From a virus: a stretch of 43,269 bases of DNA. The DNA lies in the IMG/VR virus record IMGVR_UViG_3300020433_000014, positions 1-43,269 of that record. One strand, given 5' to 3'. Shown here piece by piece: positions 36,898-43,199 of this stretch; the first letter of the stretch is position 1; the number at the start of each line of letters is the position of its first letter. Position numbers and translations under genes: made by a program. Under the pieces are notes generated by a model. It made no database searches, was not told the DNA's origin, and worked only from the letters and a program-made list of their open reading frames with translations.

Positions 36898-37478
36898 TAA
36901 CCTCTAGTGCAACCTAAAAAAACGTTTTTGCTACATCCAGTTACTACTGAATTGCATGGGAGTGCTGTGGTATTAATACCAAAGGGATCTCCAAATACAC
37001 CTGCTCTTCTTCCATTAATAAAAACGGTCTTAATAGTAGCTTGATGTTGACGAGCGTGACCTTTAGCAGTCTCACGACCACCTTCAACACCAACTGTACA
37101 CCAATAGGCAGGATTAGTGGTACAACCTGGTGGACATTTTTTTGGAATTCCAGTATAACATGCCTGATGTGTAGTTGGAGTCGGGTGTGGAATTAATTTA
37201 TCTTGATCGATAATAGGAATAATTCCATTAATTAAAACATTTCTTTTTATTGCCGATAAAGGAGTCTGTGCAAGGGGTGGCCACATAGTCGTGGAATCCA
37301 TGAGTTTTACAGATTTCTGTTTGATTTTTGGATCCTTTGGTGGTTTTATACAACCAGGAAGAGTACCCCCTCCCAATCCTGGATGATGAGTTGATCCAGA
37401 ACCTGTTCCGTGTCCACTGCAACTTCCCATGAATAGTGCAGCAGCTCCTAAACTTATTGGTCTTGCTTTTAATGGCAT
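36897..37478 (-). CDS. PAAR-like spike tip protein (gp5.4-like)
   Basis: A 193-aa PAAR-family protein, expected to cap the central spike as the sharp, metal-stabilised tip, like gp5.4 of T4. The N-terminus has CSGHGTGS (20-27), matching the PAAR opening C-x-GHG. Two half-motifs follow: NVLINGIIPIIDQDKLIPHP (80-99) with PTTH, and TVFINGRRAGVFGDPFG (151-167), both of the (V/F)xINGxxx form. Several Cys and His residues (C20, H23, H98, H104, C107, C115, C119, C127, C175, C182, C190) could supply metal ligands; I cannot say which. Length exceeds the roughly 100 aa of a minimal PAAR. A good AAGGA ribosome binding site precedes the ATG, 14 nt after the 982-aa gene. Confidence 0.88.
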   Translation of the reverse strand: MPLKARPISLGAAALFMGSCSGHGTGSGSTHHPGLGGGTLPGCIKPPKDPKIKQKSVKLMDSTTMWPPLAQTPLSAIKRNVLINGIIPIIDQDKLIPHPTPTTHQACYTGIPKKCPPGCTTNPAYWCTVGVEGGRETAKGHARQHQATIKTVFINGRRAGVFGDPFGINTTALPCNSVVTGCSKNVFLGCTRG

Positions 37479-37492
37479 TTTATTTTTCCTTT

Positions 37493-40441
37493 TTATTCAT
37501 CATATGGATTACCATATGCTTGTGATGCTCGTACCACCGTTCTAGCATCCCTAGTAAGATCATGCCAGATAGTCATTTCTCCACTCGCTTTCCAAGGTTG
37601 ACAACCTGGACCCAATACTTGATTTCCAAAAGAAAATATATGTATTTCTTGGGTAGTTGTACCATCACCATTATTAACTACACCAGTGTCTGTATTTGGT
37701 GTCGCTGCTGGTTGGTTACACACAAAATGTGATTTACCAATATTAACGGGCGTACAACCTAAAGTTACTGTTAACTTTTGAACTTTTTTGGGGTCAGGAC
37801 GGTATTGCCGCATAACATATTTAGTGTATTTTGACGAATATGGTAATTGTGTAAAACTACCCGCATTGGTTTGTATCCTAGATTCATCAAGATTGGTATA
37901 TTCGGGATATACTGGTTGAGTAATGTCGTCAATATTTTGTAAAACCGTGTCTTGACTCGTTTTTTTATTAGATATGATCACTTCTTTAAAATCATTATCA
38001 ACTTCTGGAGAATTTTTTAGAAAATCCGTGTCATAATCTGGTACTATACGTGTTTTTAACGGATCTGTTTGAAATTTTTGTAATTTACGTTGACTACGTT
38101 TATGTGTACGTTGTCTTAGAGGATCCATTTTGATTTGCATAGGGGTATTTTTGTACTTATTCACATTTTCTGCGTTAACTTCTGAATAAGAATCATCAAT
38201 TCCCTGTAAATCATCCGCAGATGCCTTTATATCTCCTTCTGGAAGGGTTTTTAAGATATTACCATACTCATCAACCAGATCATCTCTCTTTCCCTCATTC
38301 TTATTAACCTCAATTGTCTCTTCATTCACGTTAACAACGACTAACTGGGGTCTTATCTTTGTAGAATATCCTTTTCCTGGTCTAATGATGTCTACAGAAG
38401 TTAATGAACCGCCACTAAAGTTTCCCCTTATCTTTGCTGTTTCATTATTTCCACCAGTATCTGAAACAACTTCCAAATTGGGAGCATTATCTTTTGTAAC
38501 TACCTCAAATTTAAGATTACTTTCAGTAGTTGAAAAAATAAATTCTGATTCTCCGTCATCTGTAGACTTATTTGGTATAAAATTACCGTCATCATCAGGA
38601 CTAGTGATATCTAATATAGGTGGTCCTGATAATTTGTCTAAATTTTCCCCTCCACTAGTGATTTCTTCCACTTGTATTTTTGCAGAACCGCCAGAAATGG
38701 TAATTTTATCACCTACAGTATACCCAGTACCAGGATTATTCACCTTTACACTAGTAATGCGGTCAATTAAAAGGTTACTTTGATCATCAAGTAGACTGGT
38801 AACTTCAATATCGAGTGTTAATCCGTTTCCAGTGCCTCCAGTAGTCGCAACATTTTCATCAGTGGAGTATCCAGTTAACTGAGAAGTAGTATTTAAATCA
38901 TCAAAATTACCAGTATTTAACTTAAAAACTCCTCCAGAGATGTTTATGTCACTAATTCCGCCATTTTCGTCAACCGAAATCCATGCTTGAGGATAAATTA
39001 CGCTATTAAAGATGTCTGGAGCGTTTTGATTGACATCTCCAGTGACAAATTGAAGAGATTTATCCAAAAATTCAAATAAACCTATCATAATTGCACGATC
39101 AGCAATTCCAAAACCCGCTTTTACCGTGATAATATGGTTTCTATCAGAGGTATATTGCGTGTCTTTAGTAAAATTACTGCCAGATCCGTCAAGATATGCA
39201 ATATGATACGGAAATTGACCTACTTCAGTGTGAAAAGTGCGGGTAATTGTGTGTCCATTGATCTTATCACCCAATCTCATGATATCAGTAACGTCACCAC
39301 CAGAGAGAGTAGTGCTAGGACCAACAGCAGTAACCTTTAAATTAACTGTTAAATTAACTGTTGTGCCGTTAGCTAGACCAACAGTAGCAGATAATGGAAA
39401 TATTTGACCTACTGTAAACCCTGTTCCATTGTTTAATATCTCAGTACATGTCCATTTGGTACCAAGCATCACTATATTTGATTCAGGTGGTGCAGCAGAA
39501 TCGTCAAAAAGAGACTCAATTCTAAATTTCACTCTAAAATTTGATGCAGATGCCCCATCATTAATATCAAATATCTCAAAATCAGAAAATCCAGCATCTT
39601 CAAATGTCCATGGATTTTGAGATGAGGTATAATCAATACCCTCTAGGGTATTTGGATTCCATCCATCAGCATAGGTTACACCATCAAAACTAAGTTCAAA
39701 GTCTGTAACACCATTAGGCACTGTGGTCGAAAACTGGTCATAACTAAATGCAATCTTAAGTGAGTCTGTATCAATAGCAAATAGTGTAGGATGTGGACAA
39801 TCTGGATCGCCAGTTAAATCATCACATCCCTCATACTTTAATGTGGTTTTGGCGGGGGTACACGTGAAGTTAGTACAAGGAATACATTCACTAGTACCAG
39901 AAAAACTACTTGAGGTGCTACCTGGATCATAGTCTTCTTCACCTGGCGTACCAGTAGGAAGCACGGTAGTTATAGTTTCTCCCTCATCATCTTCTATCCA
40001 ATATGCTGCTATACCAATTTGACCTGCATCATCGGACGTATCGTAGATATATGAAAACCAAGTATCAGAATATTGAAAGTCAAAAGACAACTTAGTCGGT
40101 GTAAAACCTAAAGCAATTATAGTTTCATCAAAATCCTCTCTACCAAATGAATAATCTCCACTACAAGGGTCGGTCTTGGTTGCCTTCCCACAAATTCCAG
40201 GCGGTTTATTTGGAGATTGGTATTCAGTTAGGTAGTATGGATACATGATAGCATCGTTATCTCTATCAGGTATGTTATAACTGTGGATAGCGTCGGGGTC
40301 ACGGATGAAGGAATGTGGATATTCTCGGTATTCAATCGTCACGCCCACAGAAGTTCCTACCGTAGGAGGATTTGGTGCTGTATAGTTATAACAATGAACT
40401 GGTCCGCAGATATCAGTAAATTGGTTAGTCTTGCATCCCAT
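37493..40441 (-). CDS. 982-aa virion protein of unknown function
   Basis: Large protein immediately upstream of the PAAR gene. The N-terminus is Cys-rich (MGCKTNQFTDICGPVHCYNY), followed by EYREYPHSFIRDPDAIHSYN. Residues about 330-360, 560-600 and 680-700 contain GSGY-type glycine turns (NNGTGFTVGQ, NPGTGYTVGDKITISGG, RPGKGYSTKIRP). Residues about 740-880 are charged and look disordered. The C-terminus has YSSKYTKYVMRQYRPDP, LTVTLGCTPVNIGKSHFVC and WHDLTRDARTVVRASQAYG, which I associate with a conserved cyanophage protein next to PAAR. A spike or hub-associated role is inferred from position. The ATG lies 13 nt after a clear AGGAGG and overlaps the 82-aa gene by 17 nt. No catalytic motif was recognised. 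Confidence 0.75.
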   Translation of the reverse strand: MGCKTNQFTDICGPVHCYNYTAPNPPTVGTSVGVTIEYREYPHSFIRDPDAIHSYNIPDRDNDAIMYPYYLTEYQSPNKPPGICGKATKTDPCSGDYSFGREDFDETIIALGFTPTKLSFDFQYSDTWFSYIYDTSDDAGQIGIAAYWIEDDEGETITTVLPTGTPGEEDYDPGSTSSSFSGTSECIPCTNFTCTPAKTTLKYEGCDDLTGDPDCPHPTLFAIDTDSLKIAFSYDQFSTTVPNGVTDFELSFDGVTYADGWNPNTLEGIDYTSSQNPWTFEDAGFSDFEIFDINDGASASNFRVKFRIESLFDDSAAPPESNIVMLGTKWTCTEILNNGTGFTVGQIFPLSATVGLANGTTVNLTVNLKVTAVGPSTTLSGGDVTDIMRLGDKINGHTITRTFHTEVGQFPYHIAYLDGSGSNFTKDTQYTSDRNHIITVKAGFGIADRAIMIGLFEFLDKSLQFVTGDVNQNAPDIFNSVIYPQAWISVDENGGISDINISGGVFKLNTGNFDDLNTTSQLTGYSTDENVATTGGTGNGLTLDIEVTSLLDDQSNLLIDRITSVKVNNPGTGYTVGDKITISGGSAKIQVEEITSGGENLDKLSGPPILDITSPDDDGNFIPNKSTDDGESEFIFSTTESNLKFEVVTKDNAPNLEVVSDTGGNNETAKIRGNFSGGSLTSVDIIRPGKGYSTKIRPQLVVVNVNEETIEVNKNEGKRDDLVDEYGNILKTLPEGDIKASADDLQGIDDSYSEVNAENVNKYKNTPMQIKMDPLRQRTHKRSQRKLQKFQTDPLKTRIVPDYDTDFLKNSPEVDNDFKEVIISNKKTSQDTVLQNIDDITQPVYPEYTNLDESRIQTNAGSFTQLPYSSKYTKYVMRQYRPDPKKVQKLTVTLGCTPVNIGKSHFVCNQPAATPNTDTGVVNNGDGTTTQEIHIFSFGNQVLGPGCQPWKASGEMTIWHDLTRDARTVVRASQAYGNPYDE

Positions 40442-40673
40442 CTATCTTATCCAACCTCCTATAGATTTCTGTAAAATTCTCTGCCAAGTTCATATAGTCA
40501 TGATACCCCTTTGGTTTGTAATAAGTCTTGGCGGGGGTAGGTAGTTCGGAAACATAGGTTTCCACGTCTTTGAGACGCTTAGAGAGCAGTCTAATGCACT
40601 CATTTAAATTCTGTAAAGACTTTCCGATCTGTTCTCCAGTAACAGCAGAAATTTTATCAGTTTTTTCAGTCAT
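40425..40673 (-). CDS. 82-aa small protein, probably coiled coil
   Basis: Unrecognised. The sequence is helical by composition: residues about 15-45 (IGKSLQNLNECIRLLSKRLK, then DVETYVSEL) show hydrophobic residues at roughly heptad spacing, and the end (ENFTEIYRRLDKIDGMQD) also looks helical, with a Pro/Tyr-rich link (PTPAKTYYKPKGYHDY) between. This suggests a small oligomeric or chaperone-like protein. It overlaps the AbrB-like gene by 8 nt at its start and the 982-aa gene by 17 nt at its end, so translation is likely coupled to both. Placement directly before a structural gene would fit an assembly factor, but that is a guess. Confidence 0.65.
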   Translation of the reverse strand: MTEKTDKISAVTGEQIGKSLQNLNECIRLLSKRLKDVETYVSELPTPAKTYYKPKGYHDYMNLAENFTEIYRRLDKIDGMQD

Positions 40674-40833
40674 TTGATTTCTTCATTGTAAATGCATTAC
40701 CATCCTCGGTAATGTCATAGTCTAATTCATCCTCAATAGTCCATCCCAGTTCTTCACAAATCTCATAAGGTATCGTGACAATTAAATCACCGAAATCATC
40801 TTCTTCGAGTTTGGTTGTGAATCTATGGGACAT
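40666..40833 (-). CDS. 55-aa AbrB/SpoVT-like protein
   Basis: Begins MSHRFTTKLEEDDFGDLIVT and continues IPYEICEELGWTIEDELDYDI, then GNAFTMKK. The pattern (strand, IPxEIxEELGWxxxDELxxDI, strand) is that of the swapped-hairpin AbrB/SpoVT/MazE fold, which binds DNA as a dimer. I chose the internal ATG at 40833 rather than one at 40914 because it lies 4 nt after the previous stop, leaves the upstream gene intact, and starts exactly at the domain. A phage transcriptional regulator is possible; similar small proteins in cyanophages are uncharacterised. The sequence is acidic for a DNA-binding protein, so a different partner is possible. Confidence 0.65.
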   Translation of the reverse strand: MSHRFTTKLEEDDFGDLIVTIPYEICEELGWTIEDELDYDITEDGNAFTMKKSND

Positions 40834-40837
40834 ATCT

Positions 40838-41056
40838 CTATAGGCGGTTAATGACTTGCGGATTGTCAGTGGGATGTTTTTCTTTCCACTCCATCCATAG
40901 TGTATATAGATCATCTAATACTTGTGAAATGTACATAGATGCATAACAATCAGCACAGGCATACATACGAGGGTCTAAGAAGTTCTCTTTTCTTATTAGT
41001 TGTTCTATTGCCCATGTACGAATGTCTTGCCTGTTTCTGCGAACCTTAGAAATCAT
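40838..41056 (-). CDS. 72-aa hypothetical protein
   Basis: Unrecognised. The start is well marked: CGGAGGT lies 6 nt before the ATG. The N-terminus is basic (MISKVRRNRQDIRTWAIEQL), followed by a CADC motif at about 34-37 and a helical C-terminal half (MYISQVLDDLYTLWMEWKEK). It is the first of a run of tightly spaced genes (72-aa, 55-aa, 82-aa, 982-aa) with 4-nt gaps or overlaps, so they are probably one transcript. The single Cys pair is too little to claim metal binding. Confidence 0.6.
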   Translation of the reverse strand: MISKVRRNRQDIRTWAIEQLIRKENFLDPRMYACADCYASMYISQVLDDLYTLWMEWKEKHPTDNPQVINRL

Positions 41057-41098
41057 TTTTTACCTCCGAAAAATTTTTTAATTATAAGATAAAATCAA

Positions 41099-41731
41099 TT
41101 ATTTCCACCTTGGACCAACTATCCATCCAACTAAACTTTTACGAATACCAGATTTAACTGGATTTACTCTATGTAAAACTCTCGAATCAAATGTAATTAT
41201 AGTACCTTTATCTTTTGGTGCATAAAAAGTATCAGCAGTAGGAGGACATCTAAATTCTAATTCTCCACCCTCATAATCTTCTGGATCTGAAAGTTGAATT
41301 GAAAATGACAACTTTCTTACATATTCTCCATTAAGTATAGCTATAGTTTCTCCCTGATTCTCAGCACTAGATATGTGCTTATTTTTCATCATACGACTTC
41401 TTATATCGTCATCACAATGCCAATCATAAAATTCTCCTTTTTCATATTCGGTATATTGTACAGTGCCATTATCAATATCTGTAATATCATACATGAAATT
41501 TTCACGATTTGATCTCGCAATATAATACCATATAAATCCACCTATCCAAAGATTACTATCAATCCAACAATTCCTGCTATTTCTTAAGTTCTTATTGTCA
41601 ATTGAACTTAAGTCATCATCTCTTATTGTTGATTTATCTAATGATTCATCATATTGTTTCAAGTCTCTAACTAAAATATCAACCATCTCTGATGGTAACT
41701 TAGAGAATTTCCAATAAACTAAATGTGCCAT
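41099..41731 (-). CDS. 2-oxoglutarate/Fe(II)-dependent oxygenase
   Basis: A 210-aa member of the prolyl-4-hydroxylase/PiuC-like 2OG-Fe(II) oxygenase group, which couples decarboxylation of 2-oxoglutarate to oxidation of a substrate. Visible residues: H105 and D107 (YDWHCDDD) as the HxD iron ligands, H187 (SRVLHRVNPV) as the distal histidine, and R197 (SGIRKSLVGW) as the likely 2OG-binding arginine. GGELEF at 155-160 is the usual strand before the core. All key residues are present, so activity is expected; the substrate is unknown. Such enzymes are frequent in marine T4-like cyanophages. It is separated from the next upstream gene by 230 nt containing a consensus promoter. The ribosome binding site is weak (AT-rich leader). 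Confidence 0.9.
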   Translation of the reverse strand: MAHLVYWKFSKLPSEMVDILVRDLKQYDESLDKSTIRDDDLSSIDNKNLRNSRNCWIDSNLWIGGFIWYYIARSNRENFMYDITDIDNGTVQYTEYEKGEFYDWHCDDDIRSRMMKNKHISSAENQGETIAILNGEYVRKLSFSIQLSDPEDYEGGELEFRCPPTADTFYAPKDKGTIITFDSRVLHRVNPVKSGIRKSLVGWIVGPRWK

Positions 41732-41955
41732 GTTTTAATTTTGAAAAAATTTTTTAATACCTGTGGAAAACTTTATTGGAATAATATATCAATCGCTTTG
41801 GGGAACCTTTGTAGGTTAGGGTAGTGGCTGCAATAATATATTAAGGGGCGTAAATTAACTGCCCTAAGTAACATTTAACACTCTCACCAGTTCTTATAAC
41901 TTAGTGGATGTAATCTGTAGCGAATTGTTGTTACATAGTGGAACCCCCTTTCATG
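41732..41955 (-). ncRNA. Candidate untranslated leader or small RNA
   Basis: About 220 nt between a consensus promoter and the oxygenase start, with no convincing gene. It holds a local hairpin (41841-41867; GGGC pairing with GCCC, extended by A/T pairs) and a possible long-range stem between its ends (GGGG near 41944-41947 with CCCC near 41800-41803). One GTTTTCCACA box sits near the 3' end. A 33-codon frame (41773-41874, ATG start, weak ribosome site) is possible but not convincing. It could be a long regulatory 5' leader or a separate RNA. Confidence 0.35.
41762..41771 (-). promoter_or_regulatory. GTTTTCCACA box 1 (DnaA-box-like)
   Basis: GTTTTCCACA on the minus strand, 31 nt before the oxygenase ATG. 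It contains TTTTCCACA, the DnaA-box consensus described for cyanobacterial origins. Confidence 0.45.
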
Positions 41956-41960
41956 TTTCT

Positions 41961-41990
41961 ATTATACCTCAGCAGATGCCAAACTGTCAA
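41961..41990 (-). promoter_or_regulatory. Consensus sigma70-type promoter
   Basis: Minus strand TTGACA (41990-41985), an 18-nt spacer, and TATAAT (41966-41961): both hexamers match the bacterial consensus exactly. It lies inside the end of the 72-aa gene and would start transcription near 41954, ahead of the candidate untranslated RNA and the oxygenase gene. Confidence 0.75.
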
Positions 41991-42180
41991 CCCCTAGATT
42001 ATCAGCAATTTCCCAATACCATCCGATGCTCTTCACATATTCAAACGGTGTAGTCCTCGGAGTGTTGGGAAACTGTTCACCCCTCTCTCTGCGGATACTA
42101 TCTATAAACCTCTCAAGGTCATAGATTGATTTAAACTGACCTCTTAGGATTTCGTTGTTGTCGTAGATAGTGTAAAGCAT
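41962..42180 (-). CDS. 72-aa hypothetical protein
   Basis: Unrecognised. It begins MLYTIYDNNEILRGQFKSIY and reads as an alpha/beta domain: a strand (MLYTIYDN), a helix (SIYDLERFIDSIRRERGE), a loop (FPNTPRTTPFEYV) and GWYWEIADNL. The C-terminal codons carry the consensus promoter for the next gene, so the last residues are coded by DNA under a second constraint. No ribosome binding site is visible before the ATG, but a sigma70-type promoter lies about 50 nt upstream. The start could be later, though no other Met occurs. It is probably an early or middle accessory protein, judged from its promoter type only. Confidence 0.6.
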   Translation of the reverse strand: MLYTIYDNNEILRGQFKSIYDLERFIDSIRRERGEQFPNTPRTTPFEYVKSIGWYWEIADNLGVDSLASAEV

Positions 42181-42228
42181 AGGATTGAGATGGATTAGAG
42201 TTTGTTTTTCTGAACCCTTACAAGGTTC

Positions 42229-42257
42229 ATTGTACCAAATTTTGAAGTGTTTGTCAA
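42229..42257 (-). promoter_or_regulatory. Sigma70-type promoter TTGACA-17-TACAAT
   Basis: Minus strand TTGACA (42257-42252), 17-nt spacer, TACAAT (42234-42229). Eleven of twelve consensus positions match. A short hairpin (GAACC pairing with GGTTC) follows at the expected transcript start. It drives the 72-aa gene at 42180. The surrounding 179 nt (42181-42359) hold no convincing gene. Confidence 0.7.
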
Positions 42258-42359
42258 GTATCTCGGAGATTGTTAAGAGGTGCTTGACAGTTCATAGGAA
42301 ACGTGCTAAGAGTGCATCACCTGAGAACATTTACAAAGAGATAAAACACACACCTAGAT

Positions 42360-42620
42360 TTATTTAATGTTTTCCACAATTTCCGCATACTCTGTGGAAA
42401 ACCTATTATAGGGTTTTGTTGGGTCTGGAATTATAGTATTCCAGAAGTCAGGATTGACTACCACATTAACCTGCCTGTATGGGTTGACCGAGTGCTCCGC
42501 CTCTTCAGGTGGTTTCAAAGATTCAGAGATGCATACGGTCACATACTGGTCACATACAAAATTAATAAAACTTGACCTATTTTCATAGATGACGAATTGA
42601 CCTCTTTCAAATTTTTTCAT
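42360..42620 (-). CDS. 86-aa hypothetical protein
   Basis: Unrecognised. It begins MKKFERGQFVIYENRSSFIN, reading as a strand-rich small domain (QFVIYEN, FVCDQYVTVCIS), then PYRQVNVVVNPDFWNTIIPD and NRFSTEYAEIVENIK. The N-terminal KFERGQFVIYE pattern resembles small SH3-like barrels, but this is weak. The ATG is directly preceded by GTTTTCCACA with no Shine-Dalgarno, and an AATAAATA octamer lies 21 nt upstream. Two more GTTTTCCACA boxes, inverted to each other, lie within its last codons. The unusual start context and boxes suggest special regulation. Confidence 0.6.
   Translation of the reverse strand: MKKFERGQFVIYENRSSFINFVCDQYVTVCISESLKPPEEAEHSVNPYRQVNVVVNPDFWNTIIPDPTKPYNRFSTEYAEIVENIK
42369..42378 (+). 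promoter_or_regulatory. GTTTTCCACA box 2 (DnaA-box-like)
   Basis: Plus-strand copy, forming a perfect 10-bp inverted repeat with box 3 across a 14-nt spacer. It overlaps the last codons of the 86-aa gene. Confidence 0.5.
42393..42402 (-). promoter_or_regulatory. GTTTTCCACA box 3 (DnaA-box-like)
   Basis: Minus-strand partner of box 2. In RNA the pair could form a 10-bp hairpin at the end of the 86-aa gene, but no U-tract follows, so a simple terminator is unlikely. Confidence 0.5.
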
Positions 42621-42630
42621 TGTGGAAAAC
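42621..42630 (-). promoter_or_regulatory. GTTTTCCACA box 4 (DnaA-box-like)
   Basis: Minus-strand copy immediately before the ATG of the 86-aa gene, where a ribosome binding site would be expected. Confidence 0.45.
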
Positions 42631-42640
42631 TCGTTTTGTT

Positions 42641-42787
42641 TTATTTATTTTCTGAAGAGCAAAAACTAGAATCGATTTTACAGAGGCGATCTAGTTTGTC
42701 TTCTTGAATTTGCTTAACTGAGTTAATTGCGTTGATGCCTATATTGACACCAACAACAATTACAATCGCAACTAAAATAAATCTCAT
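42641..42787 (-). CDS. 48-aa single-pass membrane peptide
   Basis: The ATG (42787-42785) directly follows the TAA of the 110-aa gene (TAAATG), with a GAGG ribosome site inside that gene's last codons. The product begins MRFILVAIVIVVGVNIGINA, a clear N-terminal hydrophobic helix (about residues 3-18), followed by a charged tail (KQIQEDKLDRLCKID) with two cysteines (36 and 43). A signal anchor with the tail in the periplasm, or an uncleaved signal peptide, fits; no lipobox is seen. It is translationally coupled to the 110-aa gene. The function is unknown; small inner-membrane peptides in phages include lysis and superinfection-exclusion factors, but no such link is shown here. Confidence 0.7.
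   Translation of the reverse strand: MRFILVAIVIVVGVNIGINAINSVKQIQEDKLDRLCKIDSSFCSSENK
42642..42649 (-). promoter_or_regulatory. Late-promoter-like octamer AATAAATA
   Basis: AATAAATA on the minus strand, overlapping the stop of the 48-aa membrane peptide and 21 nt before the ATG of the 86-aa gene. It fits NATAAATA at a spacing similar to the other three. It is the weakest of the four because the first base differs from T4. Confidence 0.4.
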
Positions 42788-43120
42788 TTACGCCTCTACT
42801 GTAACACCGTTGAAAAATGGTTTTGCTGTACCTGTTCCGAACTGTGAAAGGAACCAAACCCAGTTTTTTTGAAATACTTTTGAACCGTAAGAAAACTCAT
42901 CAAGAAGTGCATTCAAACGTGACTTAGTTGTATTTGATTCCCAACCGCCGTTAAAAAGTTGTAACTGTCTTTCTGCATGGAAGTATGTAGCAATATGGTT
43001 TCCATGTAGGTAAACGGTAGACTCAAGACCGTTGTCAGTTGTGAAGACTGTTGTATTAGAACCAGACCAGTTTGACTGAGTTCTGATTGCTTTGTTCATT
43101 TGAGTTTCAATTTTACGCAT
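42788..43120 (-). CDS. 110-aa conserved cyanophage protein of unknown function
   Basis: Begins MRKIETQMNKAIRTQSNWSG and contains VYLHGNHIATYF, LFNGGWESNTTKSRLNALLD and VFQKNWVWFLSQFG. The arrangement HGNHIA...L(F)xGGWxSxTTKSRLNALL is one I recall from small proteins widespread in T4-like cyanophages, always annotated as hypothetical. It is likely a compact alpha/beta domain; TTKSRLNALL would be a helix with a basic face that could contact nucleic acid, which is speculation. It has a sigma70-like promoter about 35-60 nt upstream and is coupled to the 48-aa membrane peptide. There is no good ribosome site before the ATG; a second Met at residue 8 is an alternative start. Confidence 0.75.
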   Translation of the reverse strand: MRKIETQMNKAIRTQSNWSGSNTTVFTTDNGLESTVYLHGNHIATYFHAERQLQLFNGGWESNTTKSRLNALLDEFSYGSKVFQKNWVWFLSQFGTGTAKPFFNGVTVEA

Positions 43121-43153
43121 GATGTGAGAAGTGTGTTTGTTTGTTATGTACTT

Positions 43154-43181
43154 ATTATAACCGAATAAGCAACGGTGTGAA
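43154..43181 (-). promoter_or_regulatory. Sigma70-type promoter TTCACA-16-TATAAT
   Basis: Minus strand TTCACA (43181-43176), 16-nt spacer, exact TATAAT (43159-43154). It would start transcription near 43147, giving a leader of about 27 nt for the 110-aa gene. Confidence 0.55.
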
Positions 43182-43199
43182 GTGGGTATGTGCCACTTC
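43179..43199 (-). other. 7-bp inverted repeat overlapping the -35 box
   Basis: GAAGTGG and CCACTTC separated by 7 nt, right after the stop of the edge-cut gene and overlapping the -35 hexamer of the next promoter. It could be a weak transcript-end hairpin (no U-tract) or an operator. Confidence 0.35.

Noticed and set aside
36897-37478. A lipoprotein signal in the PAAR protein (LFMGSC near residue 20).
   Set aside because: The Cys is followed by SGHG, which fits the PAAR opening C-x-GHG; the preceding segment is short, and a spike tip protein is assembled in the cytoplasm.
41773-41874. A 33-codon frame (starts MLLRAVNLRPLIYYC) in the candidate untranslated stretch.
   Set aside because: It has a start codon but only a weak ribosome site and no recognised homologue. 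It is kept as a possible alternative to the RNA interpretation, not as a gene.
41732-41961. A possible tRNA in the gap upstream of the oxygenase.
   Set aside because: I found no T-loop (GGTTCGAnTCC-like), no anticodon arm and no acceptor stem of 7 bp on either strand.
42185-42367. A plus-strand 60-aa frame in the gap before the 72-aa gene.
   Set aside because: It is the only frame that would be on the plus strand, has no clear homologue that I recognise, and covers a strong minus-strand promoter.
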